Shown in pieces: positions 11,691-24,031 of a DNA stretch of 64,000 nt. Source of the DNA: Schistosoma haematobium (lineage: Eukaryota; Platyhelminthes; Trematoda; Strigeidida; Schistosomatidae). The stretch lies in the NCBI RefSeq assembly GCF_000699445.3, contig NC_067195.1:57454465-57518464 (forward strand), in the 5' to 3' direction. The notes under the pieces were generated by a model that did not search any database, was not told where the DNA came from, and was given only the letters and a program-made list of their open reading frames with translations. Position numbers and translations under genes: made by a program. Positions within the stretch are counted from its first letter, which is position 1; each line of letters opens with the position of its first letter.

Positions 11691-12689
11691 TTTTATATTG
11701 AAAGAAAGACTTAACGGTAGTCTATATCCTTCTTTAGAAAATATATATCTAGGTAAAGGAGTCTGTTGGAAAGTAGTTTGATTTATAGCTTTTACTCATC
11801 ATAGTTTAGTCTCATTTAAAAACTATGGGGTACTATACAAATGGCTTGTTGTAGCATGAGACTCTTCATCAGTTTATGACCATGTTCCAGCTAGGACATC
11901 GAGCCGTTTTCAGAACTGGCAAAATCAATCACCCTAAACTGACAGAGTGTTTAACGATCATGAGTTTTGATGGTTTCGGTTCCGACCTCTAGAGACATTG
12001 TGGCTGCATACTGCTAGCAATTCTCATAAAAAGACCAAATAGCTGAATAATTTTGGCTGATATTTGAAGGTACCTCATAAGAAACCAACCTGTGGTGAAT
12101 TGTCAACAAAATGAGCAAATCATACCTTTCTTCTGATCTCTACATTGATTTATTGAAACTGTTTAATAATATTTCGTCAGCCATCAAAACGACTTTTTAA
12201 GGATAAAGCGTAAAGTAGATAAAGATATGGCATATTTAAATTGTAGGTTGGAATTTTACTACAGGCTGTGTGAATACCAGTTTGCTATTCAGAAAATAAT
12301 TTAAATAACAGGTAAGGAATAAAAATCCAAGAAACCAAAATTATTACTCAAAATAATAAATATTTATTAAGACTGATTTGCGAGAATGAAATAACTTAGT
12401 TTACAACTCACATTTTATCAATAATTATGGAAAGCACAGGTCTGGTCACCAGTTGTTCATTAACATCATCCTATAAGCATTATCGAACATGGCATCTATG
12501 CACCACATCAACTAAGCTTAACAGTTTGATGCGGTTAAAAACATAATGAGAAAGGAATCAGTTTTGTGAAACTCGAATTAATATTTCTTCGTGTACTAAA
12601 ACTTTTTCTTCGATAAATTCACTTAGTTTCTACTATGACATGAAGACAATTCATCTAACTGGTACGATTTGAATACATAGTGTGTTTTA
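11691..12689. other. Non-coding stretch, nothing recognised
   Basis: About 1 kb without tRNA-like boxes, TIRs or a coding frame. Part of it (11820-12010) is less AT-rich than its surroundings but has no recognisable homology. Confidence 0.4.
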
Positions 12690-12845
12690 AGCAAAGATGG
12701 ATAGTGGCTAGCATTGGAATACAGGACTGGTGTTCCGTCCTATGTGAGACTAGCCAGCTGGATGTACCTGCATCCCACAATTAGTGTTCACTCTGGGACT
12801 CGAACCCAGTACGTTCACTTAAAACGCTATCGCGTTATTATGATG
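12690..12845 (-). mobile_element. Sm-alpha type SINE (family A), reverse, decayed ribozyme
   Basis: On the minus strand: a tRNA-like section with AACGCGATAGCG and a perfect B-box GGTTCGAGTCC (plus 12796-12806), CAGAGTGAACACTAAT, and then the ribozyme region GTACATCCAGCTGG. In that region the first box has become CTGGCTAG and GAAAC has become GGAAC. The GTC cleavage triplet survives. It ends with the family motif GCTAGCCACTATCCATCTTTG. Core mutations make the ribozyme inactive. Confidence 0.8.
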
Positions 12846-13069
12846 ATTAGGAGTATTTGAATTATAGTACAAATTAAGAATCACAGAAATAACGCAATTG
12901 GATCAAGAAGTACTCGATAAGCACGAACGAATGTACTGTATTTGGAATTCGAAATCAAACATTCGACAAGTACAAAGGAATCACTAGTTCATTCAAACAT
13001 CACAGTTATCCACTTAGTTGCTGGGTACTGATAGCCACTTGCTTGTGCAATGGGGTGAAGTTTTAAATT

Positions 13070-13372
13070 TAATCGGTGTTGTTTACTTGTATCTTCCCAA
13101 TGTTATTTAGGGCTGTAATTGATCAATCTCTCATTGGCATGTGTGTAACCTGTGCAGACCGCCTCGATATTGCCTTAATTCACAAAGATGGATACTGGCT
13201 AGCAGTGGAATCCTGGACGCGCTTTCTATCCACCTTTGATTATAATGTTTGTAAATTAAGGCGATATCGAGGTGATCCGCACAGGATGCACATATGTCAA
13301 TAAGAGACTGATCAATCGCAGTCTTAATCATCAATGGAAAGATTCAAGTGAATAATATCAAGTGAATTTATA
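13070..13372. mobile_element. Palindromic family A element (head-to-head Sm-alpha pieces)
   Basis: A large imperfect inverted repeat. The left arm, about 13079-13187 (TTTACTTGTATCTTCCC ... CGCCTCGATATTGCCTTAA), is repeated in reverse at about 13257-13355, so the two strands even encode look-alike peptides. The centre (about 13188-13245) holds the end of a minus-strand family A ribozyme: GCGCGTCC with the cleavage triplet, GGATTCCACTGCTAGCC. The CTGACGAG box is missing. The outer arms match the head of the 3.24 kb copy and the 59.8 kb copy. Confidence 0.75.
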
Positions 13373-15081
13373 GTGCGTTTTATTTAAAAAAGTTCACTTC
13401 CAAATTTTCTATCAGTGATTATTTTAAGCGTCCATTGATTACTTCACTAATTGAAACAAAGTGAGTTTTTGGCAAAACACATTTGTTTAAAAGAGAGAAT
13501 TTCATAATGTTTTTTACGCAGTATTCACATTCTCCTTAATTTAAAAAAAAACGCAAAAAGAACTGTTATTTTGCAGAAAATTGCGTTGAATTTATCGTTT
13601 ATTAGCTTTGTCTCTTATACCCATCTCAATTAATTAATATAAACATAGATTTGAATCGATATTTGTTAGTTATTGCCAAACAGTTTGAGAATGAATGTAA
13701 AATAATTAAGAGAGTTTTAATTACCATTCAATCCCGATCAGATATACATATGTATGTTGTTTCCTGTTGACCTGGGATTCGAATAAAACTATAATAGGAA
13801 TAATAACTTATCAAATAAACTATTTTTTTTATATCGTAGCATTTAGGAAATCTTTCATACTCTGTTAATCATCAGATTGCTCATCTTTTTCGTCATTATA
13901 ATTAATCCATAGAATCTATGTTCACTTTATTATTGAACTAGTGAACATAACACTAATTAATAATAGCTAATGATTCAAATAATCAAAACTATATATAAGA
14001 TCAACTTCATTGTTCATTAAGCAGACTTATTATTCATATAATATCAAACTAGTGGGGGCAATTTTGTAAATCACTTCAATGGTAAAAATGTTTGTGTATG
14101 TAATTTGTAAAATAGTTTAAACACTGTTTCATTAAATATATGGCAGATGAAAGCTATCACTTAACGAAGCACTGAAGTTGAATACTCATACAATTATACA
14201 ATAATAAAGAAATACAGTAAAGTGAATTCAAATCTATTTAAGAAACATTTTCCATTGATATTACCTTTATATCATAATCGAATAAGGTAGTCTTTGAAAG
14301 TATAAACAATATGTTTGATAACTTATAAACTATAATGAAGTTAAGAGTCAATTAGATTATAATTATTGGAAACCTTTGATAATTTTAATAAAGGAATAAA
14401 CTTTTTAAGCTAATCATTAAATCACTATGATTGCGTTATGCAACTAATTTATATAACATATATGTTTAGTTGTGATAGAACAATGAGAAGCTGGAGTTGA
14501 TCTGAAAAATGTGATGTATTTGCGCTATACATTTCGAACAATCTGGTCACATATACATATTTAGTACAATAAGTTATACTAAGTAATTTTAGTAGGTCTT
14601 TATTACTAAGATGACCGTATTTCAAAACTTGATGTAATTCGCATGTCTTGATGAATCACGTGTAGTTTATACACAGCAAGCTCTATGTTTATTATTATAG
14701 TAATTTATTAGAAACTTTATAACTTCTATACAAAGAAGCATTTTTTCTACAGTTTACAAATATAAATCGGTAAGACTAGATTATATAGAAGAACTGTAAA
14801 ACGTACATTCAAATGATTCGAAGATCATTATGGGTTTCTAATGAACAATCTAAAGCATCGGCAGTAATGTAATTAATAAATTTACCTATACTCTATAAAT
14901 TTATATATGATCAACAGAAACAACCATATCACTTATACAACCATGAATTAACGTCAGAATTTATCATATTTAAACACATTGTATTAAAGAATAATCCTGA
15001 AATCTAACCTATTTTATACAAATAATCTTATGTATATTTATATCATCTTTCATTGCATCATAATACATGCTTTCATAAATA
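13373..15081. other. AT-rich non-coding stretch
   Basis: About 1.7 kb, very AT-rich, no repeat or coding frame recognised. Confidence 0.5.
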
Positions 15082-15404
15082 CTACTGTGGTGTGTACTGC
15101 TTATGTTGATATAAGTAGTATGTGACGCGAGTTATAAAACGTAATGTTTGGCAGCAGAAGATGGGAGAAGATCAAGAAAGGAAGTGAAGGAACACAATGC
15201 AATTTGTAAGAAAACGCCTGAACGATGAAATGTGAGACAATGGATTGATGTTTGCAACAAGAATAGTTCAGATTGATATGATGGATTAATATTTTGCAAA
15301 ATAACGATTTACTATTTGGGTTTTTCTATTTTACGGAGTAACTCTGTAATTTGTGTGCTATATACATTCGATTGTCCCCACCCGTGTTCTGTTCACTACA
15401 CTAC
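15082..15404 (+). mobile_element. Solo LTR (LTR family 1, copy 2) with 4-bp TSD
   Basis: The LTR spans 15086-15400, again 315 bp with TGTGGTG...CACTACA ends, flanked by CTAC on both sides (15082-15085 and 15401-15404). By eye it is highly similar to the copy at 9870-10184 over its full length, with scattered substitutions. No internal region is attached. Confidence 0.87.
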
Positions 15405-15589
15405 TATATTACTTGACATTTCGTAAACATATTCATATTTCAACATAAGATAAAGAAAATATAGGTCAACCAATTGGATAAAATTTATGAATCCTCTATT
15501 GATTATTTTTTTAATAATTATATTGAAAAAACATAAATTATATAACAGTTTCACTTATAAATAACCTAAAAATCATTATTGATTTGAAA

Positions 15590-15712
15590 GTGAACCGCAA
15601 TAAGACGAAACAGCCATCCAGTACTTCCAGGTTTCCCATGATGATCTAGCTTCAATCCATTCATGATCTCAACTACTGAAATTATTACAATCTCCATCAA
15701 AATCCCTTCTGA
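15590..15712 (+). mobile_element. Family C ribozyme-SINE, 3' part only
   Basis: Begins inside the hammerhead (AAGACGAAACAGCCATCCAGTAC, with GTC changed to ATC) and runs through the tail (TCAATCCATTCATGATCTCAACT, ACAATCTCC, CCCTTCTGA). It has no tRNA-like head and no first hammerhead box. Confidence 0.75.
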
Positions 15713-15766
15713 AACTTATCTTTTTTTCAAAAGGTTACGTAGTCAATATATGTTATTTTATAATTG

Positions 15767-16025
15767 ATATTGTAGTGAACAAGAACACTAGTGGGGACAA
15801 TCGAATGTATGTAACACAAAATTACAGAACTTGTTAATAATTTGCAAAATGTCCACCAGTTGTTTCAAAATGACGCAGACTTCATTGTTCTTGCATTTTC
15901 ATACAAATTGCATCCTGTTCCATTCATTACTGTTCAATCCACTTGTCTCTCTGCTATCAGACCTTCTGTTCACGACTAATATCATATACTACTTATGTCA
16001 ATATAAGTAGCATACACAACAATAT
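15767..16025 (-). mobile_element. Solo LTR (LTR family 1, copy 3), reverse, 4-bp TSD
   Basis: The LTR spans 15771-16021 (251 bp) in reverse orientation, starting TGTAGTGAACAAGAACAC on the plus strand and ending CATACACAACA. Both sides carry ATAT (15767-15770 and 16022-16025). The outer 60-80 bp at each end match copies 1 and 2, while the middle is shorter and diverged. This copy is older or belongs to a sub-family. Confidence 0.75.
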
Positions 16026-16297
16026 CTATAAACTAATTAAGAAAGTAGTTAAATACGTGACTTTTATGTAATAAAATATATGAAAAACTGAAATATAAAC
16101 TTTCGGAGTAAAACAGAATATGTTACATGTCAAAAGTCAAAAAGTTCTAAAATAATCACTAATAATTACAAGTTGATGAATGAATTCATACTCAACTATT
16201 TTAAACAAAATTACTCATTATTTATTTTGAATTAAGGTTTTGTGACTCATCCATACTTTAAATTAATATGTTAATGTATATTGTGTTGTAAAACTTT

Positions 16298-16377
16298 GTT
16301 GAATTGATGAGTCGATTTAACCTAAACTATCATTAAAAACTTGGAAGCACTGAACGGCCGTCTCGTCCTAATATGGA
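16298..16377 (-). mobile_element. Family C fragment, minus half of a head-to-head pair
   Basis: Tail and 3' half of the hammerhead in reverse: GATGAGTCGATTTAACC, GGAAGCACTGAACGGCCGTCTCGTCC. It breaks off inside stem II, where the opposite-strand copy begins. Confidence 0.65.
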
Positions 16378-16735
16378 AAAGCTGTAACCAGTGTAGTCCA
16401 ATTCGTGTCACGTGAAGATAGTTACTCACTTCAGTAAATGCATCAAGGGTTATGCAAGATCATGGATTAATTGAAGTTAGACATTAACACCGATGAATGC
16501 CAGCTCAGTGGTCTACAGGTTAAATGTTCGTTCGCGAGACCAAAGGTCGAGGGTTTGAGTCTCGCGTGTGGGACCATGGATGCGCATTGTCACTAAGGAG
16601 TTCAATTCTATGACGAGATAACCATCCAGTGTTTCTATGTTTTCAATCGGTGTCTAGCTTAGGTCGACTCATAAATACAACTATTAAAATTAGTACAATC
16701 TCTACAAATGCCCATTCTAATTATAAAACAATACA
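16378..16735 (+). mobile_element. Family C ribozyme-SINE, plus half of a head-to-head pair
   Basis: Head from about the GTAACCAGTGTAGTCCAA block, then TTGAAGTTAGACATTAACACCG, A-box-like CAGTGGTCTACAGGTTAA (about 16506-16523), B-box-like GGGTTTGAGTCTC (about 16551-16563), a mutated hammerhead (CACTAAGGAG, GACGAGATAACC) and the tail. The ribozyme core is lost. Confidence 0.75.
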
Positions 16736-16967
16736 TATATTTAGTGAACAAAGTTATTTGATAAACATCACCTGGATATAAAAATGCATCCATTAATAAT
16801 ATTATTGAATATCCCAAAAATAATAACAAAACATAGAAATTTACAAGAACAATGAGGTCGACGCAAGATATATTTATTGTTTCAATAAAATGGTATATAA
16901 TTCGAAAAGACGAGATTTATAAGTTGTGTTGATTAAAAAATCTATCACCATGATATCAATACTGTAT

Positions 16968-17390
16968 AGTATTGTTGGGGACGTTAGATCCCCAGAACTC
17001 ACTTGGGAAAAGACCTAATTTTGTAATTTTATTTATAAAACTTGAATTTCTTTGTTTTCGCGCCAAAGGCGCTCTTGTCACCTACATGTCGTATTTCCCA
17101 CTGGGAAATATCTTAAATGCTATTGGTCCGTTGCGACTTTTAGTGTTATTTGATAAATCTCCCCAAGGACGATTTTGTACTGTATTTGTACGTTTTGAAT
17201 TGTGTTTTGTTGTTAACGCTCGTTTCTGGCTGTTTTGCAAAATATACTTCTCATTCCAAGCTTGGACTTTTCCCTCTAGTTAACGGGGCTGTGACGCATT
17301 AATAGCTAACTTACTCGTCCTTGGTCACCAAGTCTTGTTTCTCGTTCGCAGATTAAGTGAACTCGTGATTGCTTCAACCGTAGCAAGTAT
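16968..17390. mobile_element. Solo LTR, family 2, with perfect 5-bp TSD
   Basis: The LTR spans 16973-17385 (413 bp), starts TGTTGGGGAC and ends CAACCGTAGCA, flanked by AGTAT on both sides (16968-16972 and 17386-17390). Its base composition is clearly richer in G+C than the neighbours. The 103-codon frame at 16972-17283 runs through it and is not a gene. The TG...CA ends with a 5-bp duplication fit a Ty3/gypsy or BEL-type LTR element. I cannot name the family. The orientation is likely plus, as the TATTTGATAAAT stretch at about 17147 could be promoter-like, but this is weak. The perfect TSD suggests a fairly recent insertion. Confidence 0.8.
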
Positions 17391-18427
17391 ATGAAGTAAA
17401 CAAAACATATAATCAGGGATAGTAATATTTTAAAGAACAGCATCATCATTTAAATAATAGCTAAGATCCAATTTCAAACACTTGATAAGAATTAAAATAT
17501 CACTGAAATGATCAAGATGATTTGAAACTGAGGAATGTTTTCGAAATTTATTTAATAACTTTTCATCATAAATTGATATTATTATTTATGTATCTGATAC
17601 AATAAACTCAGACAATAATGAACAACTGCTTTTAACTAGTCCAATACTCGGGTATATCAATGTGAAACTATAAAAACAGTGCATTTATTCAACTGACCAA
17701 TTAAAATATCTACTTTTCATTAACCATATACTTGTATTCAAATGATTGATGTTTTATATTTCAATCAAATATTATTATTAATGTACAAAGTAATGATTTT
17801 AACATGATATTTCATTATTATTATATTACTGAAAAACAAGTTCTACTTATTGGTAAACCTAATGTTTACAAACAAACAGACATTTATCTTAGTTCCAACT
17901 TAAATTGTACAAAATAAATTTGTTTCAATTTAATACACCTCTAGCATACAGATCATAAATCGTACAAACCTGATTCAATCGCTTATATTTCATTCAAACA
18001 ATACTTTCCTTATGGTTATAATGAAACTATATTTGTATCCTTATTTGTAAATCATCAACAACAAAAAAAAGAGAAAATGTTATATGAACTCATACATATA
18101 AAAGTTAACTTCAAGGAATTGACCATCTTCTTTTTATTATTTATAATCTATCCGTTCCCCCCCTACCAGCGTCCGTGAAAACTAATCCCAATTGAGATAT
18201 ACACATACTCTAAGCATAATATTAAAATTATGATAAAAAAAATTATTTATAATTAGATTATTTATTACCTTGTTATTAATAATGAATATACCAAGTAAAC
18301 AAGATAAATAAATATTTATTTATCAAAAATAAAACATTATTTACTTAGTACATATTTCAGTCTTTTTTCAAATGGATAGAATTTATTCATTCTCTAACCC
18401 CATTCCTATCTCACCACACCTCAAGCC
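17391..18427. other. AT-rich non-coding stretch
   Basis: No element recognised; homopolymer and TTA runs only. Confidence 0.5.
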
Positions 18428-18451
18428 TATTATTATTATTATTATTATTAT
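18428..18451. repeat. ATT trinucleotide microsatellite
   Basis: Eight ATT-type units in a row. Confidence 0.9.
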
Positions 18452-19621
18452 TTTTATTGTTGTTATTATCAGTTCCCTTCAATTCGTTTATTTCATTCAA
18501 GTAGTCAGTGTTGACGTGGTGGAGGAAAGTTTCTTAAAAAGAAAAAGATAAAAATAATTAGATAGGAAAATGGAAAACATATTCCCCTAAGAAACAATCA
18601 TTTCAACAATTCAGACAATTTTCTACGTTTAATTCATTTTTATTGCTGTTCAATTTTCGTTATTCGCTGTTTTGTTTTCTTTCTTTGTTTGTTTTTTTAC
18701 TTCTTTATTCGGTTTGAAAGTGAGACAAAGAATTTTTTTTCGAGAAGAACATTTATTATAAATTTTTTGTTTAAACGGGAAGGTGGAGGGCAATTTACAA
18801 ATATTTTGATTGTCAAATTAAAATAAGAAAAATAGTTCTTGAAAAGGAAAACAACAATGAAACTAGAAGACATTTTTTATATAAACAAAATTTATGACAA
18901 ATTTAATTCATCTATATTGGTCCTTCGGATCTTCCCAATCGAACTGCCATTGATAATATGAAAATGATATTTTAAACTGTAATGAAATAACAACAGTTGA
19001 AGAAAATCAAAGAATGCACGATTATTTCTTAATGTTGGTTCAAAACTTCACATTATTGTTAACCTCCGATATCATACTGTTATGTAATCTTACGATATAT
19101 ATATATCACTTTTAGTGTACTGTTCCTTGTTTCACACTACTTACTAATTTTGGTTAAAAGTCGTACAGTTATAGAATAAGCGCGAATCAATCAACAAAAG
19201 AGTCAACTAAAATTCAATCAATATAATTTACGGAATTGTTAAGACATAAATCAAGTCAATGTTAGCTGATTATATGGAGAGATTAAAGTGAGTGTAGGTT
19301 ATAAATCGTTCAAGACTCTTAAAATGTTAAGTGTGATTTTAACCTGAAATACATAAAAAGTGAGATGGATTTAGACTAAAAAGTGATATCAGGTCTTTAA
19401 TAGTTATAACAACAAATCATAAGGCATTGTTCTCTGCAATTAAAAAGAATTTACACCCTTTCTTCATTTTCCCAAACCATAATCGGCTAGAATTAATGAA
19501 AAAAATAAACGAATTTTTCATTCGTTTATTATCCATAGAAGAATTTGTTTCACAGAACACTTCTTATGACTTTCAGAGACAACGAGAAATAGTTGTTATT
19601 CATCCGTTGAAATTAATTAAC
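18452..19621. other. AT-rich non-coding stretch
   Basis: T-rich and A-rich runs. No coding frame with recognisable domains. A 74-codon frame at 19427-19651 ends inside a SINE and is not supported. Confidence 0.5.
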
Positions 19622-19858
19622 AATCATGGATCGGTGGAAGTTAGACATTAATACCGTCGGATGCCTGCTCATTAGTCTAGAGGTAAAGCGCTCGCTTGCG
19701 AGATCGAAGACCGTGGATTCGAATCCCACGTACGAGGTCGTGGATGCGCACTGCTGAGGAGTCCCATACTAGGACGAAATGGACGACCAGTGTTTCCAGG
19801 TTTTTAATGGTGGTCTAGTTTACATCGACTCATGAATTTAACTATTATTATTAACAAA
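19622..19858 (+). mobile_element. Family C ribozyme-SINE
   Basis: Starts ATCATGGATCGGTGGAAGTTAGACATTAATACCG. It has an A-box-like TTAGTCTAGAGGTAAAG (about 19671-19687), a B-box GATTCGAATCC (about 19717-19727), and hammerhead boxes CTGAGGAG (19754-19761) and GAAA (19776-19779). The tail runs through CTCATGAATTTAACTATTA. The expected GTC cleavage triplet reads GAC, breaking the NUH rule, so self-cleavage should be lost although both core boxes are intact. Confidence 0.82.
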
Positions 19859-20918
19859 AATTTATTCACCTAAAACATTTATCACGGTAAAAGCCTTTTT
19901 AGTAAAATATCAACTGGACATAATTGGTTTTGTAAAGAAAAGACTTAGTGTGCTCTACCTATGAAGTAAAGAATAATATTTCAGAATAATATAAACAGTT
20001 ATGTTGTATCTATGTCATTTTATTAAAATTAAAAAAGGCTCCCAAATATTTTGGTTTCAATCTTTAAACACTGTGTATACTAACTAGCATTCACAAGATC
20101 AAAGCCTGAAATTCTGAGACTTATAGCAGAAACTAACAGTGAATTCAAAGGTTCCAATTTTACATAGTTATACGCGATAATCGCTGAATTATATAGAAGG
20201 ATTAATGTGCATGTCAATACTACTACAAACAATTATCTGTTGTAGTATCGTAAAGTTTTTGAATGACTTTTTGCTTAAATCTTGAAAGGAAACAATGGAT
20301 TTTATTAGACTCTTATCGAACAAACGTGTAGAGTAGATATTTTGTTACACAAACAAGATTAGATTAGATTAAAATTATAGTTTCACTTGAATACAGTTTT
20401 TTCTTCAACAATCTCGCATAACACAATATATAAACAATAAACTTTCGAATAGTATTTTAATAGATTAGTTACTAGGTAAGACATCTGGATATATCATTAA
20501 AATTACGGTATAAATAGTTTATACACCATCATTGACATGTACTATCGAGTGAATTTCGAAAATTCATATTTGTATCAATCACACAGAACAATGTTGAAAG
20601 AAAGAAAAAAAGAACAAACAAACATGAATATAATAAAAACTGAATATTTCAAAAGTAATAAATTCATCAATTCCAGATATCGTCATCACAATTCCTTTAT
20701 GACCTAGGTATCATCAATCTATCAAATTATAGGTTATCTTTAGTTGGGTATTCTTTTTTGAAAAAATAATGTCGAAAGCAGTTGTTGAGGGAATGAACAC
20801 GTGCCCTATAAAATATATTCTCTCTTTCATTTTTTTAATGAACGAAAACAAATGTTAAAATAAAGATAGCAGCACACTCCACTGACAAGTTAGTCAAACT
20901 TATGTAGTAAGGTCAATG
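19859..20918. other. AT-rich non-coding stretch
   Basis: No element recognised. Confidence 0.5.
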
Positions 20919-20962
20919 CTCATTATTATTATTATTACTAGTAGTAGTGGTAGTAGTAGTAT
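20919..20962. repeat. Compound ATT / AGT microsatellite
   Basis: ATT units pass directly into AGT units. Confidence 0.8.
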
Positions 20963-21904
20963 CAGTATTGTTTTAATCTTTATGAATAGAAACATTTAAG
21001 TATGATAATAAAAGTAATTTCAGAAAATACGAAAATAATTCAATAGGACAGAAGAAAACACTTTACCTTCTTTGTTCTTCACCGTTTCTTCTTTTTTTAA
21101 AATTTTTATTTGGATTGCTTAGTTAATTATGCAAAATAACTCAAGTAATTTATTCATATTAACTATCTGACATTTATACTTATGCATCATTACATTTATA
21201 TTCAACGACAGGTATTCACAATGGAAATAATAAACAACGAATATTTAAACTTAAACTAATAACACAACAGAAAAAACAAACAATGAATATGTAATGAGTT
21301 AAACATTTATCTTACATGTTATGAATGAATAGTTCAATGTTTGGAATAAATAATGTAGCCTTATTATATGAAATATTGTTTGATTTCTTTTTAAAGTTTC
21401 AATTTGACCTAAATAACAAAGAAATAGATTGTCTTCTTTATAGTTAAGTTGAAAACGGTGTTCTGACTACTACATATTATAAGGTAGCCTTAAATAGTAA
21501 TAGAATATAAAGTCAAATAATGAAATTTTACTCAAACATTCCATAATAAATTCAAAGTAAAATTTAAATGTTTAAATCATAATAATGATATATATATATA
21601 TATATTTGAAATTATATCATCTAATGTTCCGAATGGTGAATAACAGAAACTAAACAGAAGTATACTGCTTTCTATCATAGTTTATAACATTTAAGCTTTG
21701 AGTTTTAATAGTTTGACATATAAGATGAACTGAATAACCGAGTTTCGCAGTTGGTAGTTAGCGGTCAGTATTTTACTTTAATCATATTCAGTGAGTAAGT
21801 GGTGGTGTAAACTCGATGAATCTCCAATGGTAACAACTGAATAATTATTCACTTAAAAAGTTCAAGAAAAATCGATTGGTTTAAATAAAAACGTTTTAGT
21901 CGAA
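20963..21904. other. AT-rich non-coding stretch with a short TA run
   Basis: A TA run lies at about 21588-21605. Otherwise nothing recognised. Confidence 0.5.
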
Positions 21905-22090
21905 ATCACATACTGATCTAAATTAGACCAATACTGAAAACCTAAAGGTTCTAGAAACCGCTTCTTCCTAGTATAGAACTCCTCAGTAGTATGTATTCAC
22001 CATCTAGCAAACATAGGAACTCCGGTCTTACGCGCGGACGTCTAATCTCTATAGCACTGAACCGCCATCCAACGGTGTTAATGCAGATGA
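21905..22090 (-). mobile_element. Family C ribozyme-SINE, reverse, decayed
   Basis: On the minus strand: TTAACACCGTTGGATGGCGGTTCAGTGC, TAGAGATTAGACG (A-box region), a degraded B-box region, CTGAGGAG (about plus 21987-21994), stem II TTCTATACTAGGA, and GAAG in place of GAAA. The cleavage side is scrambled. The end near 21912 (GGTCTAATTTAG) matches the tail start of the family. Confidence 0.65.
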
Positions 22091-24000
22091 TGAGATCCTA
22101 ACGAAATAAAATGAATTCATATTATTCTGCACCAATCTTTGTTCTTGCTCTCTATAAGATAATAAAGGAACTATGTGTATAAAAAAACTGGGATACTTGG
22201 GACATCATTTCTTTATTTCTTGTTATATGTATATTTTTAAAAACAAAGATTGTTCTACTGTTTTGATTGCTAAATAGCTGTTTAATTAGTGAACAATTAC
22301 TAGATAAAATATGTAGGTGTTATTGTGTCCGAAAAAAGCTACACACAACCTCATTCACTGATTCCTCTACTTCAATCCAGGTATCTGGATAGTATCATTT
22401 GCCATTAAATTTAATATAAATGCATAACTCATATCCATGTACATAAACGTGTACTTGATTATCAAACCATCGTATTACATTTCTAACAAATCATTATAAG
22501 ATGTCAAATAACTGGTAAAACATAACGACAACGATAATGTTTGAAAGGCCTAATAACTACGCTGCAGTTATTTTAAAGACCAGTAGCTGGTTAGCATTCA
22601 AGTTGATGGTAGAATTTAGAATATCTTGATATATATATTTTGCTAACTATAATAAATCAGTATATCCATGCCTATTATCATATTCCATCGTGCGTTCATA
22701 TTAATTGATTAGTACCATACAAACGAGAATAAGATGTAAGGCTTATTTATCTTATCAAAATCCTGTAAATTTGATATCACACTTTAAAACACATATCTAC
22801 TTTACAAGTAGTCAGATAATTGATCGTTTTGAAATAAGGATTACTTCTAAATTAACCAAATTAAACGTCATCTCTCTGCCATTTTTATCCCAATTTCTTT
22901 ACTCAAAACATTGTAACTGTTCCATATAACTTGTTTAGCTGTTGTATCATGCATCTCTTTGTCAGAAACCTGTTTGAATAAACTGATAATGATATTGATT
23001 GATTAAAACAGTTCATTTCTTATGCAAGCCATATTTAATGAAGAAAAACCTTTTCAATAAGGATATACATATTCTAGCAGTGACTGATTGCGATTCAATC
23101 CCATATATCAACAATGGAAATACATAAACCATTAAGAACAATAAAAGACCTATTCACTAAACCAATTAATAATCATCTAAACTCATTCAATAGTTGGATA
23201 ACTACTAATAAATATTTTTGTAACGTTTACTAATGAAGTCATTATAAAAAAAATTAACTGTGCCATGTTAAATGACCTATCTATCATACCTCCATTGAAA
23301 CGAACCACATATTCTAGACTTAATTGCAAATCATAATCTAAATACAGCACAAGGAAATTTCCGTGAAAAAAAAGCGAGTACCGATAAACTTTTATTTATG
23401 TATCCCAGTAAAACAATAATAATGATAAAACAAGTAGTTTCACATGGAATACAACCGGAAATTAATATATTCCCTTATATTGATTCTTTTTTTGTTTTTA
23501 AAGAAAAGAAAAAAGCAAACAATATAATGTATTTCATTACAATCATGACAAGGGTGTGGAACTTATCTTATTTATTAGTTACAATATACCATTATTATAA
23601 TGGGTGTAAAAAAATTAATTAAATATTTATTGTTCAACTGTCAATATAAACTTTTATAATAAACAAATTTAAACAATGAATTCCATATATAATAATAGTT
23701 ATTATTATTGTCATTATTTATTAAATAATTGATTTTTTGTTTTAATTACATGGAAGAAGAAGAATACAGAATGATTGTATTACAGGTAAAAGTGTAATTA
23801 ATAATTGTAGACTTATCAACAAAGAAAATTTTTTTAAAACAAATATTATTTTTTAATTATTTAAATGATTATTATATTTATTTTTTTATTGGTAGTTTTG
23901 TAATAAACTGTAATAATGTTTTTTTTTATTTTATTACCCAATATGAAACCATGACTACAGGTAGAACATAGAAATCTTTTCCCTTGGGGTATTCCCAATG
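22091..24000. other. AT-rich non-coding stretch
   Basis: About 1.9 kb with no recognised element. The 74-codon frames at 22705 and 23398 have low-complexity, AT-driven composition and no domain. Confidence 0.5.
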
Positions 24001-24009
24001 TATTTGTTT

Positions 24010-24031
24010 GTATATATATATATATATATAT
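24010..24031. repeat. TA microsatellite
   Basis: About 11 TA units. Confidence 0.9.
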
